From a virus, in the IMG/VR virus record IMGVR_UViG_3300042516_004109, positions 1 to 59,160 of that record: a DNA stretch of 59,160 nt. One strand, 5' to 3'. Position 1 is the first letter of the stretch. Each line of letters opens with the position of its first letter. Under the pieces are notes generated by a model. That model did not search any database and was not told the origin of the DNA. It worked only from the letters and a program-made list of their open reading frames with translations. Of the stretch, positions 27,056 through 35,521 are shown piece by piece. The position numbers and the translations under genes were made by a program.

Positions 27056-28609
27056 ATGGCAAACACAATTAATGTTGCAATTATTAGCACAGCAAATACC
27101 TTCAATCAGTGGCGTATTAATGACAATCTCATGGCGAACGACATTAATGAGATTGTTCGCGGCAATTTTGTAAAACCTAAAGGAAATGTTACGATTAATG
27201 AAGGCTTTTTAAGACTTGCAAATACTACTGGTGGTGTTGTTCTCGATGTTGCTGATGATACAAATATCGATGGAACTTTAACTGTATTTAATGTTGAGTT
27301 AGATAATTCAACAAATCATCTATATGTCGACGCTGGTGATATTCATTATCGCCGTATGGGTGCAACTGATCTATATCAGATTAATACAAACACAGTTATC
27401 TATGCAACAAATGTAAGCATCTCAAATGCAACTGTTGGCGGAACATTTAATGTTTCTTCAAATACGCTGATCACTGCCTCGAATGTAACGATCTCAAATA
27501 CTCAGGTTGGCGGAACATTTAATGTGGCATCAAATACCACGATTTCTTCTCAGAAAGTAAGAGTTTCGAACACAACAGCAGATGCAAGATTTAATGTTTC
27601 CCCAAACACTTACTTCTTCGGTAATCATGTCAATATAGCAAACACTCATAGTGCTGCAACCTTCGAAGTTACACCAAATACCTTTATCTTTGCAAGCGCG
27701 AATGTTTCTGCTAATGTCAATGTTGGCGCAAGACTAGAAGTTACTGGTAACGCAAATCTATACTCTAATCTTGCAGTAGCCTGGAATACATTTACTGGGA
27801 ACGCCACTGTAACTCAAAATACTGTTACAGGTAATCTTGCTGTTACCCAAAATACGTCAACGGGAAATCTTGCTGTAACTCAAAATACGACATCAGGAAA
27901 TCTCGTTGTATCAAATAGAACTCAAACAAATAATTTAACAGTAGTAAGTCTTGCAAATATCTCAAATGCTAATTTGATCAATGCAACAATCACTACATTG
28001 ACTGTAATTGATCCGATTCAAGCACCAGCAACAACTGCTGATGACAAGTATATTCTTCGTTTCGGTGCAACAACAGATGGTAACGGAACATTTAGAGTAC
28101 AACGCTCTGCAGTTTCTGGGAATGCTGAATTATTCTGGAATGATATAACTGATTCTTGGAATTTCTTAGCAAATGGATTGCCGACGACTTTAAATACTGG
28201 AAATCTATCTGCTGCAAACTTAACTGTAACAGGTGCTATCAATACAACTGGAAACATCACAGGCACGATGAAGTCTGTGAAGGATTTCTTGGATACAAGC
28301 ACTGTTTCAGGAACTGTGTCTGCAAACCTTGCTAATTCAAACTGGTTCAAATACACTTTATCAGGTAATACAACATTCAATTTTATAAATGCTCCAATTT
28401 CTGGAACTTCAATGACATTCTCGTTGATTGTAATTCAAGGATCTGGTGGTGGAAAAACTGTTACTTTTAGTAATACAGTTTACTGGGCTGGTGGTCAAAT
28501 TCCTCCTGCTACAACAAGTGCTACTGGAAATACTGATTTGTGGACATTTACAACATATGATGGTGGCACATCATATATTGGCACTCTTGCTGTTAAAGAC
28601 GCTCGATAG
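27056..28609 (+). CDS. Tail fibre with N/T-rich beta repeats
   Basis: This 517-residue protein has an N-terminal domain (INVAIISTANTFNQWRINDN, then NDINEIVRGNFVKPKGNVTI) typical of phage fibre subunits. A long series of short beta repeats follows, such as SNATVGGTFNVSSNTLITAS and the near-tandem TVTGNLAVTQNTSTGNLAVT (residues about 120-320). The C-terminal 115 residues (from KSVKDFLDT through TVYWAGGQIPPATTSATGN to AVKDAR) are clearly homologous to the C-terminus of the collagen-like fibre at 36421-40836. That domain is probably a trimerisation or receptor-facing tip. Receptor and partner are unknown. Confidence 0.75.
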   Translation: MANTINVAIISTANTFNQWRINDNLMANDINEIVRGNFVKPKGNVTINEGFLRLANTTGGVVLDVADDTNIDGTLTVFNVELDNSTNHLYVDAGDIHYRRMGATDLYQINTNTVIYATNVSISNATVGGTFNVSSNTLITASNVTISNTQVGGTFNVASNTTISSQKVRVSNTTADARFNVSPNTYFFGNHVNIANTHSAATFEVTPNTFIFASANVSANVNVGARLEVTGNANLYSNLAVAWNTFTGNATVTQNTVTGNLAVTQNTSTGNLAVTQNTTSGNLVVSNRTQTNNLTVVSLANISNANLINATITTLTVIDPIQAPATTADDKYILRFGATTDGNGTFRVQRSAVSGNAELFWNDITDSWNFLANGLPTTLNTGNLSAANLTVTGAINTTGNITGTMKSVKDFLDTSTVSGTVSANLANSNWFKYTLSGNTTFNFINAPISGTSMTFSLIVIQGSGGGKTVTFSNTVYWAGGQIPPATTSATGNTDLWTFTTYDGGTSYIGTLAVKDAR

Positions 28610-28617
28610 TATTATTC

Positions 28618-30360
28618 ATGGCACGCAGACCAGATACATTAGAGAAATCGTGGATTATTGGTCCATCGCGTGGCACACAAACATTTAATGCGCCATCGAA
28701 TCTTTTCATTGATTATGGTCGTCATGTCGCAACAGTCTCTGGTCGTGGTGGCTCTGGAAATGCTCCAGATGCAGTATATACATCAAATTATACCACAAAC
28801 TACAATATTGCTTATCCAATTTCAAATCAACCGATAGCAAATCGCCCAGAAACCGCATGGACAACAAACTACAATGTTGTTTATCCAATTGCAAATCAGC
28901 CGCTTGCAAATCAACCAGCAACTGCATTTACCACGAACTATACCACAAATTATAACATTGCGTATCCAATCGCAAACCAACCAGCGACTGCATACACAAT
29001 CAATTATAACACCAATTATAATATCGTATATCCAGTTGCAAATACACCAGAAACTGGTCGACCTGAAGTTGCGTGGGTAACAAACTATAATACTAATTAT
29101 AACACTGTGTATCCGATTGCGAATCAACCAGAAGCATCAAGACCTGTGACTGCATACTCTACGAATTATAACACTGTGTATCCAGTCGCGAATCAACCAG
29201 AAGCATCAAGACCTGTGACTGCATACTCTACGAATTATAATATTGCGTATCCAATCGATGAACAACCTGTTTTTGAAGTATTAACTGGATATAATACAAA
29301 CTATAATGTGATTTATCCAGTTGCAAATCAACCTGGAACTGGAACTTATAATCCAGCAACTTCGTTTAATTGGAATGCGTATATTGAATATGAGGTTGAA
29401 AAAAGAATAAGTGCACCAGCTGAGCCATTAGAATATTCAGTATTCGTAAGTAATGTGGAAAATAATTCTGGTTCAAATAACACTTGTCCAGTACCAGTTT
29501 ACACGGTTAATGGATTAATAAACAATGCGGCAAATGGACAACAGCAATATTACGCGGAATATACTTGCACACCTGTAGGAAATAATGAAAATTACAATAC
29601 CAATTATAATGTCGCATACCCAGTTGCTAACCAACCTGCAACATACAATCTTGCTTACAATACCAATTATAATGTTGCATATCCCGTAGCAAACCAACCT
29701 GCAACTGCATATTCTATTCTTTATAATACCAATTATAATGTCGCATACCCAGTTGCCAACCAACCAGCAACTGCGTATTCTATTCTTTATAATACCAATT
29801 ATAATGTCGCGTATCCAGTAGCAAATACACCAATTGCAAACCAACCAGCGACTGTATACACAATTAATTATGCAACGAATTATAACATTGCATATCCAAT
29901 CGCAAATCAGCCAGAAGCAGCGAGACCTATAACTGCATACTCAACGAATTATAATGTCGCATATCCAGTTGCCAATCAACCGATCGCAAACCAACCTGCC
30001 ACTGCATACACAATCAATTATAACACCAACTACAATGTAATCTATCCAATCGCAAATCAACCAATAACTGCATGGACGACAAATTATAGTACCAATTATA
30101 ACATTGTCTATCCAATCGCGAATCAGCCATTGGCGAATCAGCCTATCACAAGTTATATTCCTGGAAATGTTGGATCTGCGACTAATGTTCTCGGTGTAAA
30201 TTTCCCAGGTGGACCAATCGATCTTTCTGGGTTTAGTGGTCCTTCTGGAATAGCTCCTTATATCGCTGAAACTGTAGTTCAATATTGGCAGTATCCAGAT
30301 AACTCGAATTATCCCGTAGCAGTTCCACCTGGCGGACAAATTGTTGTCAAAATCGAGTAA
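28618..30360 (+). CDS. Giant-repeat YP-ANQP protein 1
   Basis: This 580-residue protein has three parts. The N-terminal cap (residues 1-52) includes TFNAPSNLFIDYGRHVATVS and GRGGSGN. Then come 16 degenerate units of about 21-27 residues with core TNYN(I/V/T)(A/V/I)YP(I/V)ANQP, interrupted after unit 8 by a roughly 75-residue insert containing two cysteines. The C-terminal cap has NVLGVNFPGGP and NYPVAVPPGGQIVVKIE. The caps look like two halves of one beta-sandwich domain with the repeats expanded in a loop. The second copy follows at 30404. No known family is recognised for the repeat. Position between fibre genes suggests a virion surface or fibre protein; proline-rich repeats are possible substrates of the hydroxylase encoded at 32486. 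Confidence 0.75.
   Translation: MARRPDTLEKSWIIGPSRGTQTFNAPSNLFIDYGRHVATVSGRGGSGNAPDAVYTSNYTTNYNIAYPISNQPIANRPETAWTTNYNVVYPIANQPLANQPATAFTTNYTTNYNIAYPIANQPATAYTINYNTNYNIVYPVANTPETGRPEVAWVTNYNTNYNTVYPIANQPEASRPVTAYSTNYNTVYPVANQPEASRPVTAYSTNYNIAYPIDEQPVFEVLTGYNTNYNVIYPVANQPGTGTYNPATSFNWNAYIEYEVEKRISAPAEPLEYSVFVSNVENNSGSNNTCPVPVYTVNGLINNAANGQQQYYAEYTCTPVGNNENYNTNYNVAYPVANQPATYNLAYNTNYNVAYPVANQPATAYSILYNTNYNVAYPVANQPATAYSILYNTNYNVAYPVANTPIANQPATVYTINYATNYNIAYPIANQPEAARPITAYSTNYNVAYPVANQPIANQPATAYTINYNTNYNVIYPIANQPITAWTTNYSTNYNIVYPIANQPLANQPITSYIPGNVGSATNVLGVNFPGGPIDLSGFSGPSGIAPYIAETVVQYWQYPDNSNYPVAVPPGGQIVVKIE
28789..30150 (+). repeat. Degenerate 66-81 bp coding repeats, array 1
   Basis: Sixteen in-frame units encode TNYN..YP.ANQP. 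Several consecutive units (for example around 29650-29830) are nearly identical at DNA level, sharing the run TATTCTATTCTTTATAATAC. The array is broken by non-repeat sequence at about 29350-29590. Identical units also occur in array 2, giving substrate for recombination. Confidence 0.9.
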
Positions 30361-30371
30361 TTTAATATTCG

Positions 30372-30378
30372 CTAAATA
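30372..30378 (+). promoter_or_regulatory. Late promoter motif CTAAATA
   Basis: CTAAATA lies in the 43-nt gap between the two giant-repeat genes, 25 nt before the ATG at 30404. The same motif and spacing recur before other late genes in this window. Confidence 0.6.
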
Positions 30379-30403
30379 CTATCATACAGTGTAGTGAGCG
30401 AAA

Positions 30404-32422
30404 ATGACAAAGGCTACAAACTTAAGAAAAAGCTGGATCGGTGGAGCTTCGAGAGTAACAACGACTTTTAATGCTCCAGGAAGTTTAACACTTCCATATG
30501 GGCAGTTTAAGGGGACTGTCTCTGGTCGTGCTGGAACAGGTAACGACCCAGTTGCAGCGACATATAGCATCACTTATGCTACCAATTATAATATTGCCTA
30601 TCCGATCGCAAATCAGCCGATCGCAAACCAACCAGCGACTGCATATACAATCAATTATAACACCAATTATAATGTCGCATATCCAATCGCTAACCAGCCG
30701 ATCGCAAACCAACCAGCGACTGCGTTTACTACAAATTATAACACCAATTATAACATTGCGTACCCAATCGCAAATCAACCAGAAGCATCAAGACCCGTAA
30801 CTGCATACTCTACGAATTATAACGTTGCTTATCCGATAGCAAATAGACCAGAAGCTGCAAGACCAGCGACGGCATACTCTACGAATTATAACACGAACTA
30901 TAATGTTGCGTATCCAGTTGCTAACCAACCAGCAACTGCGTATTCTATTCTTTATAATACCAATTATAATGTTGCGTATCCAGTTGCTAACCAACCAGCA
31001 ACTGCGTATTCTATTCTTTATAATACCAATTATAATGTTGCGTATCCAGTTGCCAATCAACCAGAAGCATCAAGACCTGTAACTGCGTATTCTATTCTTT
31101 ATAATACCAATTATAATGTTGCTTATCCGATCGCGGCTCAACCAGAATCATCTAGACCTATAACTGCTTATACTACAAATTATAACACTGCGTATCCAGT
31201 GGCTAATCAGCCAGAAGCATCAAGACCAGCAACTGCATATACTACAAATTATAGTACCAATTATAATGCTCCACTTGATCCAAGCTGGAGCGCATCCATG
31301 GACTTTAGCAATGTTGGATATTTGCAAATTGGATTTGAAGAAGGCATGTATAATAATTCAAATGGATATGAATTATTCCCATATACTGGCACTGGCACAT
31401 CTTTTGATACTGGAACTCAAATTATCAGCACACTTACCACATATGTTATTACTGGCACGCATGACAATTTGGGTCCTGGCACACTAACTATTAATTATAC
31501 TAATTTTCCAGGAAGTCCAGGAAACATTGATAATCAGCCAGTTGCAAACCAACCAGCGACTGCGTATTCTATTCTTTATAATACCAATTATAATGTTGCA
31601 TATCCAGTCGGGAATCAGCCAGCAACTGCGTATTCTATTCTTTACAATACAAACTATAACGTTGCGTATCCAGTAGCCAATCAACCAGAGGCATCTCGTC
31701 CAGCAACTGCATATTCTATCACATATTCAACCAATTATAATGTCGCATATCCAGTCGCGAATCAACCAGAAGCATCAAGACCTGTGACTGCATATAGTAC
31801 AAATTACAACGTTGCTTATCCAGTTGCAAATCAACCAGAAGCATCAAGACCTGTAACTGCATATACTACAAATTATAATACTGTGTATCCAGTTGCAAAT
31901 CAACCGATTGCAAATCAACCAGCGACTGCATACACAATCAATTATAACACCAATTATAACATCGCGTATCCAATTGCAAATCAGCCAGCAACTGCGTATT
32001 CTATTCTTTATAATACCAATTATAATGTCGCGTATCCAGTTGCAAATCGACCAATTGCAAATCAACCAGCGACTGCATACACAATCAATTATAATACCAA
32101 TTATAATACTGTGTATCCAATTGCAAATCGACCAATTGCAAACCAACCAGCGACTGCGTTTACTACAAATTATAATACCAATTATAACACTGTCTACCCA
32201 ATCGCAAATCAGCCAGAAACTGGTCGACCAATAACATCATATACTCCAGGTAATCCTGGCGCATCTACAACTGTTCTTGGTGTATTTTTCCCAGGAGGAG
32301 CAGTTTCTACTCTTGCTCCGACTGTAAGTCCAACTTTGGTCGACTATGAACGATTCCCTGATAATGCAAACTATCCCGTGGCAGTGCCTCCAGGTGGTCA
32401 GATCGTAATTAAGATTGAATAA
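30404..32422 (+). CDS. Giant-repeat YP-ANQP protein 2
   Basis: This 672-residue paralog of the preceding gene shares the N-terminal cap (RKSWIGGASRVTTTFNAPGS, then GRAGTGND) and C-terminal cap (TTVLGVFFPGG, then NYPVAVPPGGQIVIKIE). It holds about 18 complete TNYN..YP.ANQP units plus one degenerate unit. The repeats are split by a different insert of about 95 residues (around 31270-31545; YLQIGFEEGMYNNSNGYELF) with no sequence relation to the insert of protein 1. So caps and repeats are shared while the inserted domains differ, which fits two surface proteins displaying alternative binding modules. Function is unknown. The 2OG oxygenase gene follows 63 nt downstream under its own promoter. Confidence 0.75.
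   Translation: MTKATNLRKSWIGGASRVTTTFNAPGSLTLPYGQFKGTVSGRAGTGNDPVAATYSITYATNYNIAYPIANQPIANQPATAYTINYNTNYNVAYPIANQPIANQPATAFTTNYNTNYNIAYPIANQPEASRPVTAYSTNYNVAYPIANRPEAARPATAYSTNYNTNYNVAYPVANQPATAYSILYNTNYNVAYPVANQPATAYSILYNTNYNVAYPVANQPEASRPVTAYSILYNTNYNVAYPIAAQPESSRPITAYTTNYNTAYPVANQPEASRPATAYTTNYSTNYNAPLDPSWSASMDFSNVGYLQIGFEEGMYNNSNGYELFPYTGTGTSFDTGTQIISTLTTYVITGTHDNLGPGTLTINYTNFPGSPGNIDNQPVANQPATAYSILYNTNYNVAYPVGNQPATAYSILYNTNYNVAYPVANQPEASRPATAYSITYSTNYNVAYPVANQPEASRPVTAYSTNYNVAYPVANQPEASRPVTAYTTNYNTVYPVANQPIANQPATAYTINYNTNYNIAYPIANQPATAYSILYNTNYNVAYPVANRPIANQPATAYTINYNTNYNTVYPIANRPIANQPATAFTTNYNTNYNTVYPIANQPETGRPITSYTPGNPGASTTVLGVFFPGGAVSTLAPTVSPTLVDYERFPDNANYPVAVPPGGQIVIKIE
30578..32230 (+). 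repeat. Degenerate 66-81 bp coding repeats, array 2
   Basis: About 18 complete in-frame units and one degenerate unit encode TNYN..YP.ANQP with variable spacers (ATAYSILY, EASRPVTAYS, IANQPATAYTINY). Many units match those of array 1 almost base for base. The insert interrupts at about 31270-31545. Confidence 0.9.
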
Positions 32423-32427
32423 TATAC

Positions 32428-32456
32428 TTGACATAGTCCAATAAATAAGTTATAAT
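32428..32456 (+). promoter_or_regulatory. Perfect consensus sigma70 promoter before the prolyl hydroxylase
   Basis: TTGACA (32428-32433) and TATAAT (32451-32456) are separated by exactly 17 bp. This is the full bacterial housekeeping consensus, placed 29 nt before the hydroxylase ATG. The spacer also contains ATAAATA (32441-32447), the late motif used elsewhere in this phage, 38 nt before the ATG. The gene may therefore be transcribed both early by unmodified host polymerase and late. It is the best sigma70 promoter in the window. Confidence 0.9.
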
Positions 32457-32485
32457 TTGATTTCGTTATTCTTGAGATTTATTTT

Positions 32486-33088
32486 ATGCCATATCCAGTG
32501 CAACGTTATGCTCGTGTTTTAAATCGTTTTTGTGTCGCTACAAAAGCATTTACCAAAGAAGAAGTAGAAAAAATTCTTGCTCTTGAAGACTTGCAAAAGT
32601 TTCAAAAAGGCGCAATTGGTGGTGGCACAGCAAAGGGTCAAGTCAATAAGAAAAATCGCGATAGTGATGTCATGTGGGTGATGCATGAACAAAATTCTGA
32701 CTGGCTCTATCAAAAATTCTCAAGTTTAGTTTCTGCAGTCAATTATGATCATTTCATGTATGATGTTGAAGGTTTTGAGAACTTTCAATATACAGTTTAT
32801 CGATCTAAAGACAAGCAGCACTATGATTGGCATATCGATGCTGGAAATACATCAAGCCCATTTGAACGCAAGATTAGTGCATCATTAATTCTTACCGATC
32901 CAAGTAAGTATGAAGGCGGTGAATTCGAATGTGTGATGAATGGTCGTGTTGATGAGCCTTTTGTTGCAAAAGCAGAAATTGGTGATGTGATTTTCTTTGA
33001 TTCTCGCATGCCTCATCGCGTTCGCCCAGTTACTTCTGGTGTTCGTAAATCATTAGTATGTTGGATTATGGGCAAGAATACATGGTAA
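32486..33088 (+). CDS. 2OG-Fe(II) oxygenase, prolyl-4-hydroxylase type
   Basis: This 200-residue protein has the prolyl hydroxylase fold. The iron triad is His116 and Asp118 in HYDWHIDAG, with His177 in SRMPHRV. The basic residue that binds 2-oxoglutarate is Arg187 ten residues later (SGVRKSLVCW). The KYEGGEFECVMNG strand between them is typical of the PKHD/P4H group. Such enzymes hydroxylate proline (sometimes other residues) in proteins using O2 and 2-oxoglutarate. It stands between proline-rich repeat proteins and a GT60-like glycosyltransferase, so I infer fibre hydroxylation. Substrate is not shown by sequence. Other 2OG oxygenase reactions remain possible. Confidence 0.85.
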   Translation: MPYPVQRYARVLNRFCVATKAFTKEEVEKILALEDLQKFQKGAIGGGTAKGQVNKKNRDSDVMWVMHEQNSDWLYQKFSSLVSAVNYDHFMYDVEGFENFQYTVYRSKDKQHYDWHIDAGNTSSPFERKISASLILTDPSKYEGGEFECVMNGRVDEPFVAKAEIGDVIFFDSRMPHRVRPVTSGVRKSLVCWIMGKNTW

Positions 33089-33816
33089 ATCTAAAAAAAC
33101 TTAGATTTTGGGATAATCCAATAATTGAGTTTTATTGTCACCCAGAACTCTATGGAATTATTCCTGAGCCAAAAGCGGCAGTAAAGAGTCTGCCTGACTG
33201 GTTTAAGAATTTGGAGCCAACATTTGGTGATGGTAGAGATTCATTTGGCAATAAATCCATGTCTGCTAAAAAATGCCTTCCGCTATTAGATGGAATGTCT
33301 TTAGGATTCACTATTCCGTTATGCGGCGATGTGCATGTAAGATCAAACTATAACAATAGTCAATTTGATATAACAAATCCTCCAGGTATCAAAGTTTGTG
33401 AATTTCATGACGCCAATCAAGTTGGTGGAAATAGTGGAATTAAATTAAACCATGGCAATCCTTTGAAATTCCTCAATCCATGGGTTGTTAAAACTGCTCC
33501 AGGGTGGTCTGCATTGTTCATCAATCCAATGAACAATTATGAACACCCATTCACATGTTTGGGCGCAATGGTTGATACTGACAAATACCCAAAAGAAGTA
33601 AACTTTCCTGCTCTATGGCATGAAACAGATTCTGACTATCATATTCCTGCAGGAACACCGTTGGTGACAGTGATTCCAATTAAAAGACATTCCTTTGAAA
33701 AGAAACCTCGCGTTCGATCAATGTCACCAAAAGAATTCAAAGAGATTTCTGTAATACAAAAACGACAAAATATGCGCACACATCATTATACCTATGATTT
33801 GAGAGAGAAGAAATAA
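33082..33816 (+). CDS. Unknown protein, paralog of the next gene
   Basis: This 244-residue protein starts at ATG 33082, which overlaps the hydroxylase stop (ATGGTAA) and so suggests coupling; a longer frame from 33058 is less likely. It has IIEFYCHPELYGIIPEPKAA, LGFTIPLCGDVHVRSN, a central PWVVKTAPGWSALFINPMNN block and AGTPLVTVIPIKR near the end. These blocks align in order with the following gene. The pattern resembles DUF6065-type proteins found beside oxygenases in aquatic phages. The catalytic role is unknown; a beta-barrel (cupin-like) fold is a guess. Confidence 0.7.
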   Translation: MVNLKKLRFWDNPIIEFYCHPELYGIIPEPKAAVKSLPDWFKNLEPTFGDGRDSFGNKSMSAKKCLPLLDGMSLGFTIPLCGDVHVRSNYNNSQFDITNPPGIKVCEFHDANQVGGNSGIKLNHGNPLKFLNPWVVKTAPGWSALFINPMNNYEHPFTCLGAMVDTDKYPKEVNFPALWHETDSDYHIPAGTPLVTVIPIKRHSFEKKPRVRSMSPKEFKEISVIQKRQNMRTHHYTYDLREKK

Positions 33817-33818
33817 TT

Positions 33819-34553
33819 ATGTTTAATTTTCTTAAAAAAGATAAACCCGATCTTGAATTTATAGATTCATCTGAGGTAGTGTATCCTCACTATCCACCAA
33901 TTCTTGCAAAAGATTTAAAGCCTTTAAAAGAGCATCAAGAAAAAAAGTTTGAGAGTTATATCTTTCCACAATGTCCTGGAATGCATGATTATTCTAGAAT
34001 GGGTTATATAATTCCAGCATGGAGTAATTTTCATATCAAAGCAAACAAGGCTGGTTGCGTTGCATTTTTGGGTAGCGATGGTGAAAATAGAGATAAACGA
34101 GGCACTCCATTAGGTCAACCAAAAAATATGGATGTGAAAATTACTGATGGTTTATTTAAACTTAATGGTATCGATCCTTGTATTTGGAATTTTCCAGGTG
34201 CATGGAAAGTTTTTGGCAATGGGAATGTTTCCGCATTAGTCATGCCAGCATTTTTTCATTCAACATTTTTAGATGATCTTTATGTTTATCCAGGAGTAGT
34301 AGATTATAATAAATTTACAACGCTTAATTTTATATGTTCACCGAAACATGAATGCGAAGTTCAGATTAAAGCTGGCGAGCCAATATTGCATGTGATTCCT
34401 TTTATCACCAACAAAGATATTGTTGCAAGTTATGGTCCTGCATCAAAAGAACAAGATGACTACAGTAAAATACTTAAATGGTTTCATGAATTAAATTTCT
34501 ATAGAAAATACTATATGATTCGTAAAAAATACAAGATAATTAAAAAGAGTTAA
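33819..34553 (+). CDS. Unknown protein, paralog of the preceding gene
   Basis: This 244-residue protein follows 2 nt after its neighbour's stop. Matching blocks are GYIIPAWSNFHIKAN (against GFTIPLCGDVHVRSN), WNFPGAWKVFGNGNVSALVM (against the WVVKTAPGWSALFI block), and IKAGEPILHVIPF (against IPAGTPLVTVIPI). The pair thus arose by duplication and diverged strongly. The C-terminus is basic and helical. Function is unknown. Retention of both copies between a hydroxylase and a glycosyltransferase suggests they act in the same modification pathway, for example in substrate recognition. Confidence 0.68.
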   Translation: MFNFLKKDKPDLEFIDSSEVVYPHYPPILAKDLKPLKEHQEKKFESYIFPQCPGMHDYSRMGYIIPAWSNFHIKANKAGCVAFLGSDGENRDKRGTPLGQPKNMDVKITDGLFKLNGIDPCIWNFPGAWKVFGNGNVSALVMPAFFHSTFLDDLYVYPGVVDYNKFTTLNFICSPKHECEVQIKAGEPILHVIPFITNKDIVASYGPASKEQDDYSKILKWFHELNFYRKYYMIRKKYKIIKKS

Positions 34554-34558
34554 TATCA

Positions 34559-35521
34559 ATGGCAAAAATCTTCGTAAACATTTGTTCATATCGAGATAAA
34601 TTACTCGCACCGACTCTCTATAGTTTGTTGGAAACTGAGTCTGGACGAAACGCTATTACATATGGAGTTTTCGAACAAACAAAACTCGAAGATAGTTTGC
34701 AAACAACACATCCTGATCTTATCAATCATAAACAAATTCGATATAAACGAATTGATCCACAATTTTCTGATGGAGTTGTTTGGGCACGATGTATTAATTC
34801 GATGCAAATTTATGATGAAGATTTCCAGTATCAGATAGATTCTCATATGTTATTTGATAAAGATTGGGATAATCAATTGATACTTGATTATAATGATGCA
34901 TGTAAAGTGGCTGGGAAAAATAAAGTAGTTTTAACTTCTGGCACAAAAAATTACGATCTAGAAAATGAAAGAATCATTAAACACACTTTAACTGATGATA
35001 TTACTGTCAAGTTAGGTTATTTTCAATTCGATAAAGATCTAAGATTGCATGCTCATGGTGCATGGGTTCCAGCAACAGAGCGGGTTACTCCATCAATTCA
35101 TATCTGCGCTGGCAACTTTTTCATGCCTGTAAGTTGGATCAAAGACGTTGGATACAATACAAAGATATTTTTTGAAGGCGAAGAACAGATTTTTGTTATT
35201 AGTTCGATTCTTGCTGGATATAGCATATTCCATCATCGCAAGATTAAAGTATATCATTATCTTCGATCTGGTAGCCATGACACCAAACAAACGATTAATC
35301 CTGTTGCCAGCTCAGAAAAATTAAAGATGAATCACGATCGATCTAAGAAAGAGATCATTGATTACATCTATTCTCTATCCGAGGAACAGCTCGAACACTA
35401 TCGTCGCATAACAGGTGTCGATTATATAAATAGAAAACTAGAGGATCGTGCAATTTCTCGTAAAATCTCTCCCAATCCTGGAATTGTAAATGATTGGGAG
35501 GTGCCGAATAGAGATGGTTAA
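34559..35521 (+). CDS. GT60-like glycosyltransferase (Skp1 hydroxyproline GlcNAc-transferase family)
   Basis: This 320-residue protein begins IFVNICSYRDKLLAPTLYSL, has TYGVFEQ, WARCINSMQIYDEDFQYQID, the metal-binding DSH at 94-96 (QIDSHMLFDKDWDNQLI), a CAGNFFMP strand at 183-190, and FFEGEEQIFV with Glu206-Gly-Glu-Glu209, then KVYHYLR. These are the ordered landmarks of the Pfam GlcNAc family (PF11397). That family includes Dictyostelium Gnt1, which adds GlcNAc to hydroxyproline of Skp1. The donor sugar and acceptor cannot be read from sequence. Its place two genes after a prolyl hydroxylase makes hydroxyproline a plausible acceptor. Confidence 0.72.
   Translation: MAKIFVNICSYRDKLLAPTLYSLLETESGRNAITYGVFEQTKLEDSLQTTHPDLINHKQIRYKRIDPQFSDGVVWARCINSMQIYDEDFQYQIDSHMLFDKDWDNQLILDYNDACKVAGKNKVVLTSGTKNYDLENERIIKHTLTDDITVKLGYFQFDKDLRLHAHGAWVPATERVTPSIHICAGNFFMPVSWIKDVGYNTKIFFEGEEQIFVISSILAGYSIFHHRKIKVYHYLRSGSHDTKQTINPVASSEKLKMNHDRSKKEIIDYIYSLSEEQLEHYRRITGVDYINRKLEDRAISRKISPNPGIVNDWEVPNRDG

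Noticed and set aside
28789-32230. Possible CRISPR array in the repeated DNA
   Set aside because: The repeats are in frame, degenerate, variable in length and without unique spacers of constant size. They code protein.
28706-32434. Antisense open frames across the YP-ANQP repeats
   Set aside because: They mirror the DNA repeats, have no ribosome binding sites, and give low-complexity I/W/C-rich peptides.
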